Below are positions 1 through 12,115 of a stretch of DNA of 64,000 nt, piece by piece. How positions within the stretch are numbered: the first letter of the stretch is position 1; the number at the start of each line of letters is the position of its first letter. The notes under the pieces are model-generated. The model did no database searches and was not told the origin of the DNA. It saw only the letters and a program-made list of their open reading frames with translations. The DNA comes from Agapanthus africanus (lineage: Eukaryota > Streptophyta > Magnoliopsida > Asparagales > Amaryllidaceae), in NCBI GenBank assembly GCA_030015575.1, contig JASDDO010000008.1:81445965-81509964 (forward strand). Direction: 5' to 3'. A program made the position numbers and the translations under genes.

Positions 1-2
1 AT

Positions 3-1043
3 GAACCTTGTATCTATAAGAAGGTTGCAGAGAGTAAGGTTGTCTTCCTCGTATTATACGTCGATGACATACTCTTGATAGGAAATGATGTTCCTATGCT
101 GCAATCAGTCAAGCTCTTCTTATCACAAAGATTCTCAATGAAAGATCTAGGTGATGCCTCCTGCATACTGGGAATTATGATCTATAGAGATAGATCTAAA
201 CGGATATTGGGATTGTCCCAATCCAGGTACATTGACACCATACTAAAGAGATTTAGTATGGAAGAATCTAAGCGTGGGAACCTACCCACGATCTCTGGAC
301 TCACTCTCTCCAAAGAGATGTCTCCCAAGACTAATATGGAGAGAGCTCGCATGCTAGGGATACCCTATGCTTCGGCAGTAGGCTCTATCATCTATGCGAT
401 GCTATGTACCAGACCCGATATAGCATACTCACTAAGTGTAGTGTGCAGGTATCAAGCAGATCCTGGAGAGAGTCACTGGATAGCTGTGAAGAACATTCTC
501 AAGTACTTGAGAAGGACTAAAGAGATGTTCTTGGTGTATCGTAACGGAGAACTCCAGGTGGAGTCCTTTACCGATTCAAGCTTCCAAAGTGATAAGGACG
601 ACTCTAAGTCGCACTCGGGATTTGTCTTTACCCTCAATGGAGGGGCGGTGTGTTGGAAGAGTTCCAAACAAGATACTGTTGCAGACTCGACGATGGAGGC
701 TGAATACATCGCTGCCCACGATGCTGCCAAAGAGGCTGTCTGGATAAATAAGTTCATTAGTGAACTTGGTGTGGTTCCATCCATTAAGCATCCAATAACT
801 TTGTATTGCGATAACAATGGAGCTATGGCTTTAGCCAAGGAACCCGGGTCCCATCAGAAGTCCAGACATATTCTGAGGCGGTATCACCTGATCAGGGAGA
901 TAGTTGATCGCCGGGAGATCGAGGTCAGGAGAGTTGATACGAAGGACAACACTGCGGATCCACTCACGAAGGACATTCCCCAGATACAGTTTGAGAGATT
1001 GTTCGGGATGCTAGGTATGAGATACTACAACAGCTGGCCTTAG
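3..1043 (+). CDS. Copia polyprotein 3' part: reverse transcriptase end and RNase H (partial, copia-1+)
   Basis: This is the C-terminal part of a Ty1/copia Pol, entering from the left edge. The frame is open from base 3, before the first Met at 75. The RT catalytic motif YVDDILLIGND is encoded at about 57-90, followed by the thumb/connection (FSMKDLGDASCILGI). RNase H follows, with acidic residues in FTDSSF (about 570), MEAEYIAAHDAA (about 700) and YCDNNGA (about 805). The copia hallmark ADPLTK lies near 955 and the stop is at 1,041-1,043, just before the LTR. About 347 codons have no stop or frameshift, unlike the related minus-strand copy next door, so this copy looks younger. It makes cDNA and removes the RNA strand in the cytoplasmic virus-like particle. 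The 5' part of the element is outside the window. Confidence 0.93.
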   Translation, partial: EPCIYKKVAESKVVFLVLYVDDILLIGNDVPMLQSVKLFLSQRFSMKDLGDASCILGIMIYRDRSKRILGLSQSRYIDTILKRFSMEESKRGNLPTISGLTLSKEMSPKTNMERARMLGIPYASAVGSIIYAMLCTRPDIAYSLSVVCRYQADPGESHWIAVKNILKYLRRTKEMFLVYRNGELQVESFTDSSFQSDKDDSKSHSGFVFTLNGGAVCWKSSKQDTVADSTMEAEYIAAHDAAKEAVWINKFISELGVVPSIKHPITLYCDNNGAMALAKEPGSHQKSRHILRRYHLIREIVDRREIEVRRVDTKDNTADPLTKDIPQIQFERLFGMLGMRYYNSWP

Positions 1044-1058
1044 TGCAAGTGGAGAGAT

Positions 1059-3291
1059 TGTTAGTTATATATACCCTAGAGGCTATTGTTGTACATATGA
1101 TGTATATTATAATGGATGCTTGGATATATATAAAGAGGACTTTCTTACTCGTCATGATAGTATGCTATTTGGTTTCACTTTATCTTAACATGTTGGCTTA
1201 TATTAGTTTACTGTCTTACTCTCACATGTTGATAAAGCCCTTAGGATATGTACTCGACTACTGGGACTATGATGAGATCATACTAGTGGGGCCACGGTAG
1301 TCGATGAGTACATCCTATAACTGTTCCTAGTCGAGGGTGTGTCGAGACATGGCATCGATACACCAGAGTAGACTAGCGTATACACATCTTGACCCATATG
1401 ATGGGCGATGGATGATCCCATATCCATCGGTTTGACATCAAGGATGGTGTACGGGTGCTCAGTGGAGACTGGGTACACTGGACGGACTTGCCGAGAACTC
1501 CTAGATGGTATTATACCTCACGTCAGATGGCAGTTCTCCGGTGACACTGGTACAGGGTAGTCTGTAGACCCGAGATCGTCATAGAGTCTTGTGTGATTCC
1601 CACTGTGCTTTGATTTCCACCTTACCATGTCCAAGAGGGCGTGCAAAACGGTGGCTTTTGAGTACAGTCCTGAATCATATGGAGACAATGAGCGATAGGA
1701 GGGGATTCGTCTCTCCCGGTATAGGGAGTTGATGTTGTGCTGTGTTCGATTGGCTATAACTGAAGTCCCTGGCCAGGACTGATATAGAGATTTACTGGTA
1801 AGTGTTACCAGTAGTTTCTCGACCCGTTATAAGCCTCACATCGACACGACTTATCGGTTACTGGGGTCTGACGTATACCACCCCTAGACTAAATATGCGA
1901 CATATCAGACGAAGAGACCGGACTGTACGGGAGTGTTATTGTTTGGATTCACAGGAGAATGTACAGGCTTGCTTGTTGATCTTCTGATCGCTCAATACCT
2001 GGGTGGTTGTTACGTTTAGCTGACCGCTTGCAGCTTGTGGGTGTTTGATATGATCATCACCTGCTACCGGCGTATTGACGATTCTTTAGAGTCCTACACA
2101 GAGGTTTCTTGATACAGGCAAAACAGAGTAGGAGCACATATGTGATATGTGCAGGACCGAGGATAATACGATATGAGATACCGTATTATATTCTCGCGAT
2201 ATTTGATATCAGCCGGGTCATCGGATCAAGTGTTGATTCGATGTATAGGTACATGATATATTAGTCGGTTATATTCGATATAGCCGGATTGTCGGATCAA
2301 GTGTTGATTCGATAATTTAATGTATAATAATATATATGATATATTGCATTACATTATCTAATATTGACTCGTTTTATTATTTCATTTTCTCACCGGGTAA
2401 TACATTGATATATATACGATATATGTTAATTGTATTATTTTCTTTTGTTACAAATATATATTATATATGTGATATATAATATTGTAACATGATATGATTA
2501 CTAATGCAACATGTTTAGTGGAGATTAAACAAGGTTAGGGTTTGATTTGGGTTAGTTCTTTCTTGATGCTTCTAGAAGGTTTTATTTTGTTTATAGCAAA
2601 AGATATTATGCTTGATATTTTGCTAGATATTTATAACCTAACCCAAACCCTTCACCCTAGGTTAAATCTCTACATGGGTTAGCCTTGTCATCCTTGACCA
2701 TGGTTACATTTGTAATCATATTAACATTTCATTATTCATCACAAAAGAATTATTCTTTCTTCTTCTTCTTCCTTTGAGTTTTGAGAAAGTTTTCTAGGTT
2801 TTCTTTAGGAGATGAATTAAAGTGAGAATTTGATATAAAAAGAGAGCACAAATACTACTCCATCATCCTCATCTAATCTAGCCAATTAGATTAGGGTGTT
2901 CACCTCATTAGAGAGAGAGAGAGAGAGAGAGAGCTTGAGTTATAGAAACTTCGAGATAGATCATCGGAGAAAAGGAAGACTACAAGTTAGCATGGATCAT
3001 TCGGGTTGTGAAGCTTCTCTTGAGTCCGGGAGATCATGGATCGCGGCGAAGGGACTTCTACTCGGAGCTTATGAAGCGAAGGAGCGGACTACAAAGGTTG
3101 TTATCCCTCACTCTTAGTTGTAAAGATGTTTACTTACATGTTAAACCCTAATAATCTAGCAAAGATCCCGGCTTTGGGTTGTTTCGGCACGTCTAAATTT
3201 TAAATCGGGCATGGTTGATCCCTTATAGACCCTTGTATGACTGCCTAGGAACCGTACAGATGATTCCGTGACAAACCGGTAGATTACCGCA
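1059..3291 (+). repeat. 3' LTR of copia-1+
   Basis: The LTR begins TGTTAGTTATATATACCC right after a short purine-rich tract (about 1,046-1,057), 16 bases past the pol stop. It ends near TTACCGCA at 3,291, where the sequence switches abruptly into minus-strand copia RT. The same LTR is recognisable on the minus strand at 8,570-14,080 (for example CCCTAGAGGC near the start, GACCGGACTGTACGG in the middle, TTACCG at the end). That pairing fixes the length at about 2.2 kb. The right part holds a (GA)n run and AT-rich stretches. No long ORF in it is credible as a gene. Confidence 0.8.
2911..2933. repeat. (GA)n microsatellite
   Basis: Uninterrupted GA dinucleotide run inside the copia-1+ LTR. Confidence 0.95.
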
Positions 3292-4076
3292 TTTTGAATC
3301 TTCCATCCTGAATCTTTTCAGTATGGTGTCGATTTACCTTGACTGTGAAAATCCCAACATCCTCTTAGATTTATCACGATAGATCTGGATCACCAGAATA
3401 TAAGAGGCATCACCCATATCCTTCATTGAGAACTTTTGTGACAAGAATTCTTTGACTGATTGTAGCATAGGAATGTCATTTCCTATCAAGATAATTTCAT
3501 CCACGTACAAGACAAGGAATACCACACTTCTCGCTACAATATTACTATAGATGCATGGTTCATCTGGATTTTTGATAAAGTCAAATTCCTTGACCGTCTC
3601 ATTAAAACAGATGTTCCAACTTCACGATGCCTGCGTTAATCCATAAATGGATTTAAGCAACTTGCACACTCTTCCGCTGCTCCCACTCTCTATGAAACCC
3701 TCCGACTGATCCATATAGGCACACTCTTCCAAATTTCCATTTAGAAAAGCGGTCTTTACGTCCATCTGCCAAATCTCATAATTGTGGAAGGCAGCAATGG
3801 AAAGAAGGATCCGAATGAATTTGAGCATAGCCATGGGAGAAAAGGATTCATCATAGTCCAAACCAGGTCTTTGACAAAAACCTTTTGCAACAAGTATAGC
3901 CTTATAGGTTTCAACTCGTCCATCTACACCAATCTCTTTCTGAAGATCCATTTGCAGCCTACGGGTTTTACCCTTTCTGGAGCAATGTCCAAAGTCCATA
4001 CTTTGTTGGTGTACATAGACTCCATTTCAGTTCACATTGCATCCAGCCATTTTACCGAGTCTCTGCTCTGAATGGC
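3292..4076 (-). pseudogene. Copia reverse transcriptase, decayed and truncated (copia-1-)
   Basis: Reading leftwards, the frame gives the RT start (VETYKAILVAKGFCQ), the palm motif QMDVKTAFLNGNL, SIYGLTQAS, then FLVLYVDEIILIGND. The catalytic YVDD is YVDE here, so one metal-binding Asp is lost. Stops and frame changes separate the blocks at 3,622-3,999 and 3,334-3,525. Near 3,292 the coding sequence stops in the middle of a stretch that copia-1+ continues (compare bases about 240-260). The join is the right end of the copia-1+ LTR, so copia-1+ has inserted into this gene. Ends of this fragment are approximate. Confidence 0.88.
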
Positions 4077-5414
4077 TTACTGGAAGCTAGTTGGCTCATC
4101 ATCGTCGATGATGAAATCCTCTTTATCCCTATCTATGAGAAAACCATAGTATCTCTCAGGCGGATGAGACCGCCTTCTAGTCTTGCGGAGTGGCGCGGGG
4201 ATGTCCGGTTCTTTCGAAACTTTTGGTTCCACCATGCTTTCAGTAATAGCTTGTGGTTCTGGAATTTCTTCCAGTTCTATTGCGCTCCCACTTATCTCTT
4301 TTTCTAAAAATTGAGTTTCCAAAAAGTGGGCATGACGAGAAACAAAAACCTTTTGTTCCTCTGCGTAATAGAAAAGACACCCCCTGGAGTTCTTTGGGTA
4401 TCCCACAAACTTACACAGTACTGAGCATGCCTCAAGCTTGTCCGCATATTGCCTTTTTACAAAAGCTGGACATCCCCATATCTTAAGGTACTTAAGATTG
4501 GGTTCTTTCCCATTCCACATCTGATATGGTGTGGTAGGCACAGTCTTAGTAGGAACCTTGTTCAAAAGATATGCAGCTGATTCTAGTACATAGCCCCAGA
4601 AGGATCACGGCAACTCAGTATTTTTCATCATGGAACATATCATATCCAATAGTGTTATGTTCCGTCTTTCCGATACACCGTTGTGTTGAGGTGTGTATGG
4701 AGGAGTAAGCTGAGAGAGAATTCCATTCACTTTTAAGTAATCTAGGAACTCGGCACTTAAGTATTATCCACCTCGATCAAATCTAAGTGTCTTGATATGT
4801 TTGCCGATTTGTTTTTCCACTTCATTCTTATATTCCCGGAATTTCTCAAAGGCCTCGGATTTATGTTTCATCAAGAATACATGTCCATACCTTGAGAAAT
4901 CATCCATAAAAGTAATGAAATAGGAATAACCACTTCTTGCATATGTAGACATTGGACCATATACGTCGCTGTGTATGAGTTCCAAGAGCTCGCTCGTTCT
5001 TTCTCCGTGTACAGTGAATGGAGTCTTTGTCATCTTTCCTTTGAGACATAATTGACAAGTTGCATAGAACTGATATTCGAACGGATCCAAATATCTCTCT
5101 TTATGTAACTTCGTCAATCGTGTTTCATTGATGTAACCCAGTCTTCAATGCTATAAGAAAGCCTGATTTAATTCCAGAGACATTCTTTTAAGTGTGTTCT
5201 GGACGTTGAAAACCTGAGCTTGATTTAATACGTATATATCGTTGTCTACTGTACTTGACCCAATCAAAGTTTGATTTAGGTGGATGTTGACAATATCGCT
5301 TACAAATGTAAAATCATAACCTTCTTTAGAAAGTAAAGATATAGAGATGATATTACAAGTCAGACTAGGTACACACAAATAGTTACATAAAATCAAAATC
5401 TGCCCACTTGTCAA
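4077..5414 (-). pseudogene. Copia integrase with gag-pre-integrase domain, decayed (copia-1-)
   Basis: Minus-strand blocks join in order: the post-protease part (SLTCNIISISLLSKEGYDF), gag-pre-integrase and zinc-binding part (LHKERYLDPF, CQLCLKGKM), then the integrase core with LIHSDVYGPM (first Asp), LRFDRGG (second Asp; Ser of the usual RSDRGG is Phe) and NGVSERRN (Glu). The C-terminal block has WGCPAFVKRQ and FVGYPKNSRGCLFY. A stop follows LRFDRGG and further stops separate the blocks, so no full protein can be made. Integrase would join the cDNA to chromosomal DNA. Order and spacing match a normal copia Pol read from right to left. Confidence 0.9.
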
Positions 5415-5416
5415 TC

Positions 5417-6460
5417 CTAGGTGATATTCCCTACGGATACAACGTCCATGCTCATTCCGTTAGCAACCCTGAGAGTTATATCACTTGCCTTGATGACTCT
5501 ACAGTTTCTCAAAGCCTGTAATGAATTACAGATATGAGATCCTGATTCGGTATCTAGTACCCAAGAAGTAGAGTTAATTGACATACAGTTTTCAATCATA
5601 AACACACCCGAAGCTGAAGCCACAACGTATTTCGAATCCTGGTTTCTGGCTTTCCAAGCCCTGCAGTCCTTCTGACAATGCCATTTCCCGTGATAACAGA
5701 AACATTCCTCTTTCCCTACTGTTAGCCCTGAAACTTTTGCCATGTCCTTTCCCTCTACCTTACTGACACCGCCTATCGGCTTGATGGAGGCCTTCTTCTT
5801 CTCTCCCTTGGCTTTTGCCTTGGATTTAGAAGATGAAGATTCTCCAATTAGCAGACCGGGTGTCTTCCTGGATTCCTGCAAAGTGCCCTCAGCGCTCCTC
5901 AACATGTTGAGGAGTTCTGGAAGTGAAACTTCCTTCCCTTGAATGTTTAAATTCAAGATAAACTGGGCATAGGTGGAGGGGAGCGACTGTAGAATCAAGT
6001 TAATACATAACTCGTTCTCCAACGTGGTCCAATGGTCCGTGAGCTGTTCAAAATAACTAATCATCGTAAGGACGTGGTCTCCTACAGATGACCCGATAGC
6101 CAATTTCGCCTGAAGCAATATTTTCGAGGTCTCATATCTTGCGATACAAGATTGCTCTCTATATAAAACTTTGGTATGGAGGAAGACGGAAGCTAAGTCC
6201 ATCTTCTCGTACCGCCTCTAGTGTTTATAATCCATTGAGACTAACACGATGCACTTGGCTCTCGCACAATCCTTTTCCCATGTCTTACAGATATCAATAT
6301 CCGTGACGGTGGAATCTGGAACTGAGACCGCGGGGCTTTAGTAGTAAGGAGGTAGCCCAGGTTGTCATAGGTAAGTGCTATCTAGACATTTCTTAGCCAA
6401 TCATTATAGTTTGGCCCAGTTAATTTATTATTATCTAACAGTAACCTAAGTCCGGTCATT
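5417..6460 (-). pseudogene. Copia gag and protease, decayed (copia-1-)
   Basis: The main open block, 5,417-6,202, has a UBN2-type gag core (YFEQLTDHWTTLENE, LILQSLPSTYAQFILNLN, ELLNMLRSAE), a lysine/serine-rich linker, a zinc-knuckle remnant CFCYHGKWHCQKDC and the protease start SWVLDTESGSHICNS. The usual catalytic DTGS is DTES, which should inactivate the protease. The knuckle is also altered compared with CX2CX4HX4C. Weak gag-like coding (CKTWEKDCARAKCIVL) continues to about 6,320 with stops. The 5' limit is uncertain. Confidence 0.85.
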
Positions 6461-7596
6461 GTGGTCGCTGCAATTAGGAGAGAGAGAAGAAACACTCAGC
6501 ATGATACTCTTACAAGTTTAGATTGGTTATTAGTTTATCTAAACAGGATGGCTCCCACTGTTTCTCGAATCCTTCCTCAAACCATAAAAGAAGAATTAGT
6601 CAGGATTAATCTCACTCTTACAATTCTTGTTTAAGCTTTCGACCAGGCTAGTGTCGGTACTTCGAGGGATGTTTTCCAACGCTTTCGCGAAGTTCCTTAA
6701 TTACATAACATCTTTTCCCAGGAGGCGTAGCCCCGCTAACACCGTTGTAGACACCTACTTGGTTTATAGCATTGATTGTTTAGTGAAAAAAATTCCGAGG
6801 GGTAGCGGATACTCACAGTAGGATCGAGATCTAAATATCATTGTGTGATAACCTTGAAGGAATCCTATCAAAATTATCACACTCCAAATGGTATGCAACA
6901 CTAGCAATTTTCGATTTTCTTAGAAACTCTCGATGTGGGTTTTTGCCCCAAGCTCTTATGACCTTGACGAAGGCCAACATATCATAAGTCACAAGTCAAG
7001 TTCTACCCGTCATTGTCTAGGTTAATTTGAACCCATCCGTACGTACCCTTGACGAAGACCAAAATAGTAGTACGACTGTCCCAAACCAACACATCTATCT
7101 ATGCTACAGATGAATATCCAGCAGCTACAATCACTATGCCTTGGCGAAGGTCAAAATACATAGCTTGAATACTACTAAATACCCATCTGAAATGACGGAG
7201 GGCTATAGATGGTTTTGGCGAAACCGTGAACATAATGAACTTGATATAGTCGAAGGAACCATAATAGCTTTTAAAAGGAATGGTTTAGGCTTCCCTTTTA
7301 AAATTTGTTTTTTGAAGAAAACCGAGTGGTTTTGAAACTGTTCCAACGATTAAGATTTGGTTTGTTTTGCTTGCATTAATCAATGTTAATGCGGTCCCAT
7401 CATTTAATCCTATCATTGCAGAAAAGAAACGAAAATACAACGTACACTTATGTCATCCGCATTCGCCATGGGGCTCCGTCATGCACCGTTAGCTTACTTA
7501 ATTACCGGCAGTGCGGGGGCTGGACTAGCGCGGGTGCAAAGCATAAGCAATGCCTAATACACACACACACACACAAAGCATAAGCAATGCCTACTT

Positions 7597-7633
<37 letters not shown>

Positions 7634-8556
7634 CCATTCGTCTCACGCAATAATAGGCATTCCAGATCACAGATGAATATATTGGATATAATAGGAATTC
7701 CGCATTTCGTTTAAGCCTATAACGAAAGACAAATTTCACGGTCGTGATGAATAGCCAAACTCCACCTTAGACCCCTACGGGTGAGGCAAACTACCCGCCA
7801 AATTCCCGAAGTGAAGCAACCTCCCTCAGTAAAATGAATAGACCACTCGGCACTTTAAGAACTCGGTAGTTTGTGCATCCCACCTTGGGTCTATCTTAGG
7901 AGCAAAAACTGAAAAAGAAATAATATAACGGTGGCTACAACCTCAACCCGGATGTGCCCCGCAAAATAATATCACTTTTACAAATTACATGAATGAAAGA
8001 AAAGAAAACACTTTTCTCACATCCCCTGGCTATTCATCCACGACGATCCAATACTCTATATACACAAACCACAATCACAGATCACAGATATGTGCAACCC
8101 CTACTAATCGACGTATAGCGATTAGCAGACGTTAAGCATCATATATCAAACACAAAAAAACCCGATTAGCCAAGTAATCTTAGAATTTCGATCGATTAAC
8201 TAAAACCGTGTCTACCCCATGAACAATCCAGTACATAAACAATCTGGGTAGAAACCAAATATTCCCAAAATCACAATTCCATATCATAGACCCACAGAAG
8301 AAAATTGGACCGAGTCAGCCTTGACTCGGCCGCGGAACGGCGGCAAAATACACTGTTCTGTCGCGGTTCCGCGGCGGTCTTGGCGACTCACGAACCCAAT
8401 TTTTGTGTTCATTAAAAACCCTGCTTGTATTTTTAATTCCTCTGAAAATATTTTTAGACCAGTTTTGAAAATCAACGGAAAACAAGGTTTTTATTTGGGA
8501 TTTTTCCGACGATCGAATTTCTAACTACTTGATAACTAGCTAGTTAAGGTTTAGTA
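6461..8556 (-). other. Copia-1- leader region, no convincing gene
   Basis: This lies between the gag remnant and the primer site. I see no conserved protein in it; the short ORFs match nothing I recognise. It contains (CA)n then (TA)n runs at 7,558-7,633 and a short direct duplication beside them. It may be a long untranslated leader, or may hold an older insertion whose ends I cannot define. Confidence 0.5.
7538..7633. repeat. (CA)n and (TA)n microsatellites with a flanking short direct repeat
   Basis: The stretch CATAAGCAATGCCTA occurs on both sides of a (AC)n run, near 7,541 and 7,580. The second copy is followed by a (TA)n run interrupted once by G. The pattern looks like slippage plus a local duplication. 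Confidence 0.85.
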
Positions 8557-8569
8557 GGCTCTGATACCA
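8557..8569 (-). other. Primer binding site of copia-1- (tRNA-Met type)
   Basis: On the minus strand this reads TGGTATCAGAGCC, the standard copia primer site complementary to the 3' end of initiator tRNA-Met. It directly abuts the LTR end (CGACTTACCG), which defines the LTR inner boundary. Confidence 0.9.
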
Positions 8570-9906
8570 CGGTAAGTCGATGCCGCGCATCCCGTGGGTT
8601 CACGTGGAGGCGGAATTTTCAAAAACGATTTTAACATGCTTCGCAACACCGACTAAACTCCAAGATCTTTATGGAACCATAACTAGCTAAACTAACTAGG
8701 AGGTTTAACTACTATGATAGATGGTTATACCTCCGTGACCATGTCCTTCGGGTCTTCTTTTCATCCTCCCCTTGGCTCCTCAAAGAACGGATGAAGGTTG
8801 CATCCCCGGCCTCCTTACGTCAAAGATGATCCACCCGAGAGTATGTACTTCAAGCTCCTACCTCTAAACCGAGATAACTAGGGTACTTAGATCGCTAAGC
8901 TAAATAGCTTAGGTAATGTAGAGTAGCTTAAGGAGTGTTTTATCTCATGAGATCTTTTGTTTCACAACACATGTGAGGGTAAGGATCTAGAGGTAGAAGG
9001 AGAAGAAGCTTAGAAGAGAGAATGCCGAGATGCAAATGAGCTAGTGAAGTCTTGTGTGGAGAATGGTTCATTTCATTCAATAATGAAGCATGTATTATTT
9101 TCACATAGAAAATAACTCACCATGCTTCAATAGTGTAGCCAAACAAATAAACAAATGAATGAACCATGCTTCACACCCATACCACAAATATCTCTCCAAT
9201 TCCACCTCATTAATCCATTTACAAAAATAGATAAATCAATAATAAGGTGTCCCCTTCTAGAAGCATGTCTTGCCAAATTACAAGAATGCCCTCACCGTAT
9301 ATACATACCCGTATTCGTATTCTGAAAAATACGAATACAATGAGATGATAACAATCCAATAATACAATACTAGGATCCAGTTTAAACTAAAACCCACTAG
9401 TATTATCCGTCCGAACATCATCCGTGCACAAGTACACGTACGTGATCGAAAACCTTCCGTAAAACCATACAGCCTCTACATCGTTTAGCCCGAAGAAGGG
9501 AAACCCTCTATGTGGGACTCTAAAAACTCGATAGTACACTGGCAGTGGGTTTAACTACAAGCACGTCAGCGGTACTAGCTGGACGTAACGGCTACCCAGA
9601 TATCTGTCGATAAGAAGGCCGATGAGCAAACTCACCCGAACTCCTACTGAGCTTATCTGTGACAATCTCCGTACAGTCCGGTCTGTTCGTCTGAGATACT
9701 CGCATATTTTGCCTAGGGGGACGGTAAACGTCATACCCCTAATAGCGCAATAAGTCGGGGCGGGACAGAGTCCAAAACACCCTGAGAAACTACTGGAGTA
9801 CCTACCGGTAAATCTCGCTTGCCCTGACCAGGGACTTTGTGTAATGTCTTTCCGAACACAGTGCGATATCAACCCCAATACCAAGAGAGACGAATCCTAT
9901 CTAACT
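8570..9906 (-). repeat. 5' LTR of copia-1-, inner part
   Basis: Homologous to the right part of the copia-1+ LTR in inverted orientation; the best match is 9,560-9,890 against about 1,700-2,040. The LTR is interrupted here by the solo LTR at 9,907. Bases 9,902-9,906 (TAACT) are one copy of the target-site duplication. Confidence 0.82.
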
Positions 9907-10125
9907 TGTTCCCGCCAAAAATTTCTGCGCAAAGGAGTCCAAGGTATCAAATGGCAGCGATACGCTTAAGGAAATGCGAACCAGTATCTTCCGGCCTGTA
10001 TTTTGATAAACTCCCGATGGAGGAACTATTAAATTCTGAAGGTATTGAAAGCATCTCGAAAAACCCTTCGATTTGATATATTATGGGCCTCATAATTCAT
10101 CCGGGATCAAAAGTTATGAGGCATC

Positions 10126-11862
10126 ACGTGTCCACAAGTGATGGACCTTTAAGAAGCCGCTGGAGAAATTAAAAGATATAATAAAAACTCAAAAAAGACC
10201 CCAATGGGGCATCACGTGCTCACACGTGACCATGGGTCACGTGCAGACACGTGATGGGCTCTTAAGGCCTCTAAAATAATGAATAGAATTAAATTCTAAA
10301 ATCTGTTCCCTGATTAAAAATCAGAAGTTACCTCAATGAGGTATCACGTGCTCACACGTGACCAATGGTCACGTGTTGACACGTGATGGTTAAAACTGAA
10401 GCATAAACAAGCGGCCGTTAAAGGACTCAATTGGGGGTCACGTTCTCACACGTGACCAAGAGTCACGTGTCAGCACGTGACTAGCTTCGAAAGCCTTACA
10501 GTTAATAGAATTAAATTCTAAAAGCTTCTAAATCTTTCCAAATGGAAAAGGATTATGGGGACCGTTGGATTAAAGATCCAAGGGTGATTAAATATCACCA
10601 ATTTATGGAAAAATCCTAGACAAGGAAAGATTTCCCCAAATCTCATCGAAATAACAAACAGAATATCTTTTGGATTTAAAATCCAACGGTGAATAAAATT
10701 TACTGAATGATCTAAAAACTCATATTAAATATGAAAACAAATCAAATCTTTCAATGAGAGATTTGTTAAACAAATTTATTCTTTTCCTTCTCCTATAAAT
10801 AGGAGCCAAGAAAAGAAGAAGGGGGGATCTTTTTGGAGAGAAGAACAGAGAGAGGAGAATTTAATTCTCAAGAGAGAAGAAAAGAAAGGGGGAATTTAAT
10901 TCTCAAGAAAGAAAACCCTAAGTGAGAAAAGAAAAGGATCAAAACTTCAAAAAAGAGAGTTTAATTCTCAATCCAAGAGTTTAACTCTTATACAAAAAAG
11001 AACTTAATTCTTCTTCTGGTTGAAGATCTGCACAGAGCACATCTCCCCATAAGTTGAGAATTTAATTCTCATCGGGTCGAGATCCTGCCATGCTGATCCT
11101 AAACTTAGAAGGGGAATTGAGTTTTGAGAATTTAATTCTCCCAAACTCACATGAATTTAATTCATCCTAAAATGAAACTAGGGTTTAACCCTAATCAAGA
11201 ATTTAATTCTTTTACATATCTGGGAATTTAATTCCTTTAAAAACAAATCAGGGTTTTATCCTAAATAATAATTTAATTCTTTCACAATAGAAATTTAATT
11301 CCTCCAAAACAAAATTAGGGTTTAACCCTACAGAGAATTTAATTCTTAAAAAAGATACTTGAAAGATCTCCATGCATGCAAAAGACCAGGGTCACGTGTC
11401 CCCACGTGACCCCTAAAAAGATCCCCAGAAATGAGAAGGAAAAGAAGTTTTGAGGCAATGCCTCACGTGCTCCCACGTGACTCCCAAAACGCAGAAAGAA
11501 AAAGCAAAGGAAATGAAGGCTTTGGGCGCTCTCACGTGTTACCACGTGACCCCTTAGCAAACGTTTTAACAGTCAGCGCATAAATCCCCATCACGTGTCA
11601 ACACGTGATGCTCGAAATAAAAATGAAAAGTGTTTAACACTTATTCGCAGATTTGAGGATAAAACAAAGGAGATCTGGTTTCACATTTAGGGCGCCCTCA
11701 CGTGTCCCCACGTGACCCCTAACAAATCCCTTTAATATCCAATGGATGGATGCCTATCACGTGCCCACACGTGATGGCCAGGAAATGAAAAGTGTTTAAC
11801 ACTTAATTGCAGAACGAAGAAAAGGGATCCGGTCCCCCCTTTGGGTGCTCTCACGTGTCCAC
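10126..11862. repeat. Paired CACGTG boxes in U3 and leader of the solo LTR
   Basis: By eye about 25 CACGTG hexamers, mostly as inverted pairs of the form TCACGTG-N4/5-CACGTGA, at about 10,126-10,490 upstream of the TATA box and again at 11,390-11,862 downstream. CACGTG is the plant G-box/E-box core bound by bZIP and bHLH factors. Whether these sites act as promoter elements or are a by-product of repeat growth cannot be told from sequence. Confidence 0.85.
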
Positions 11863-11879
11863 ACGTAACCCCTCTCTCC

Positions 11880-12115
11880 TTAGTGTTTAACACTAATCTG
11901 AAGACTTTATCCTCAGCGTTTAACACTGATTTTCTTAGTGTTTAACGCTAATTGGAAAATTCTATTTGCAGTGTTTAACACTGATTTGCTTATTGTTTAA
12001 CACTAATTTGAAAACTCTGTTCCCAGTGTTTAACACTGATTATCTTTTAGTGTTTAACACTAACTTGCTAATCTTATTCCCAGTGTTCAACACTGTTGGT
12101 TTCTAGTGTTTAACA
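11880..12115. repeat. Array of the palindrome AGTGTTTAACACT
   Basis: About nine to ten copies of a 13-base palindrome with a central T, spaced roughly 15-30 bases. Earlier single copies occur near 11,630 and 11,790. It lies between the CACGTG block and the conserved 3' part of the LTR. Confidence 0.85.

Noticed and set aside
1043..1300. 85-codon ORF directly after copia pol.
   Set aside because: It lies in the LTR and its reading matches no protein; the corresponding minus-strand LTR does not conserve it.
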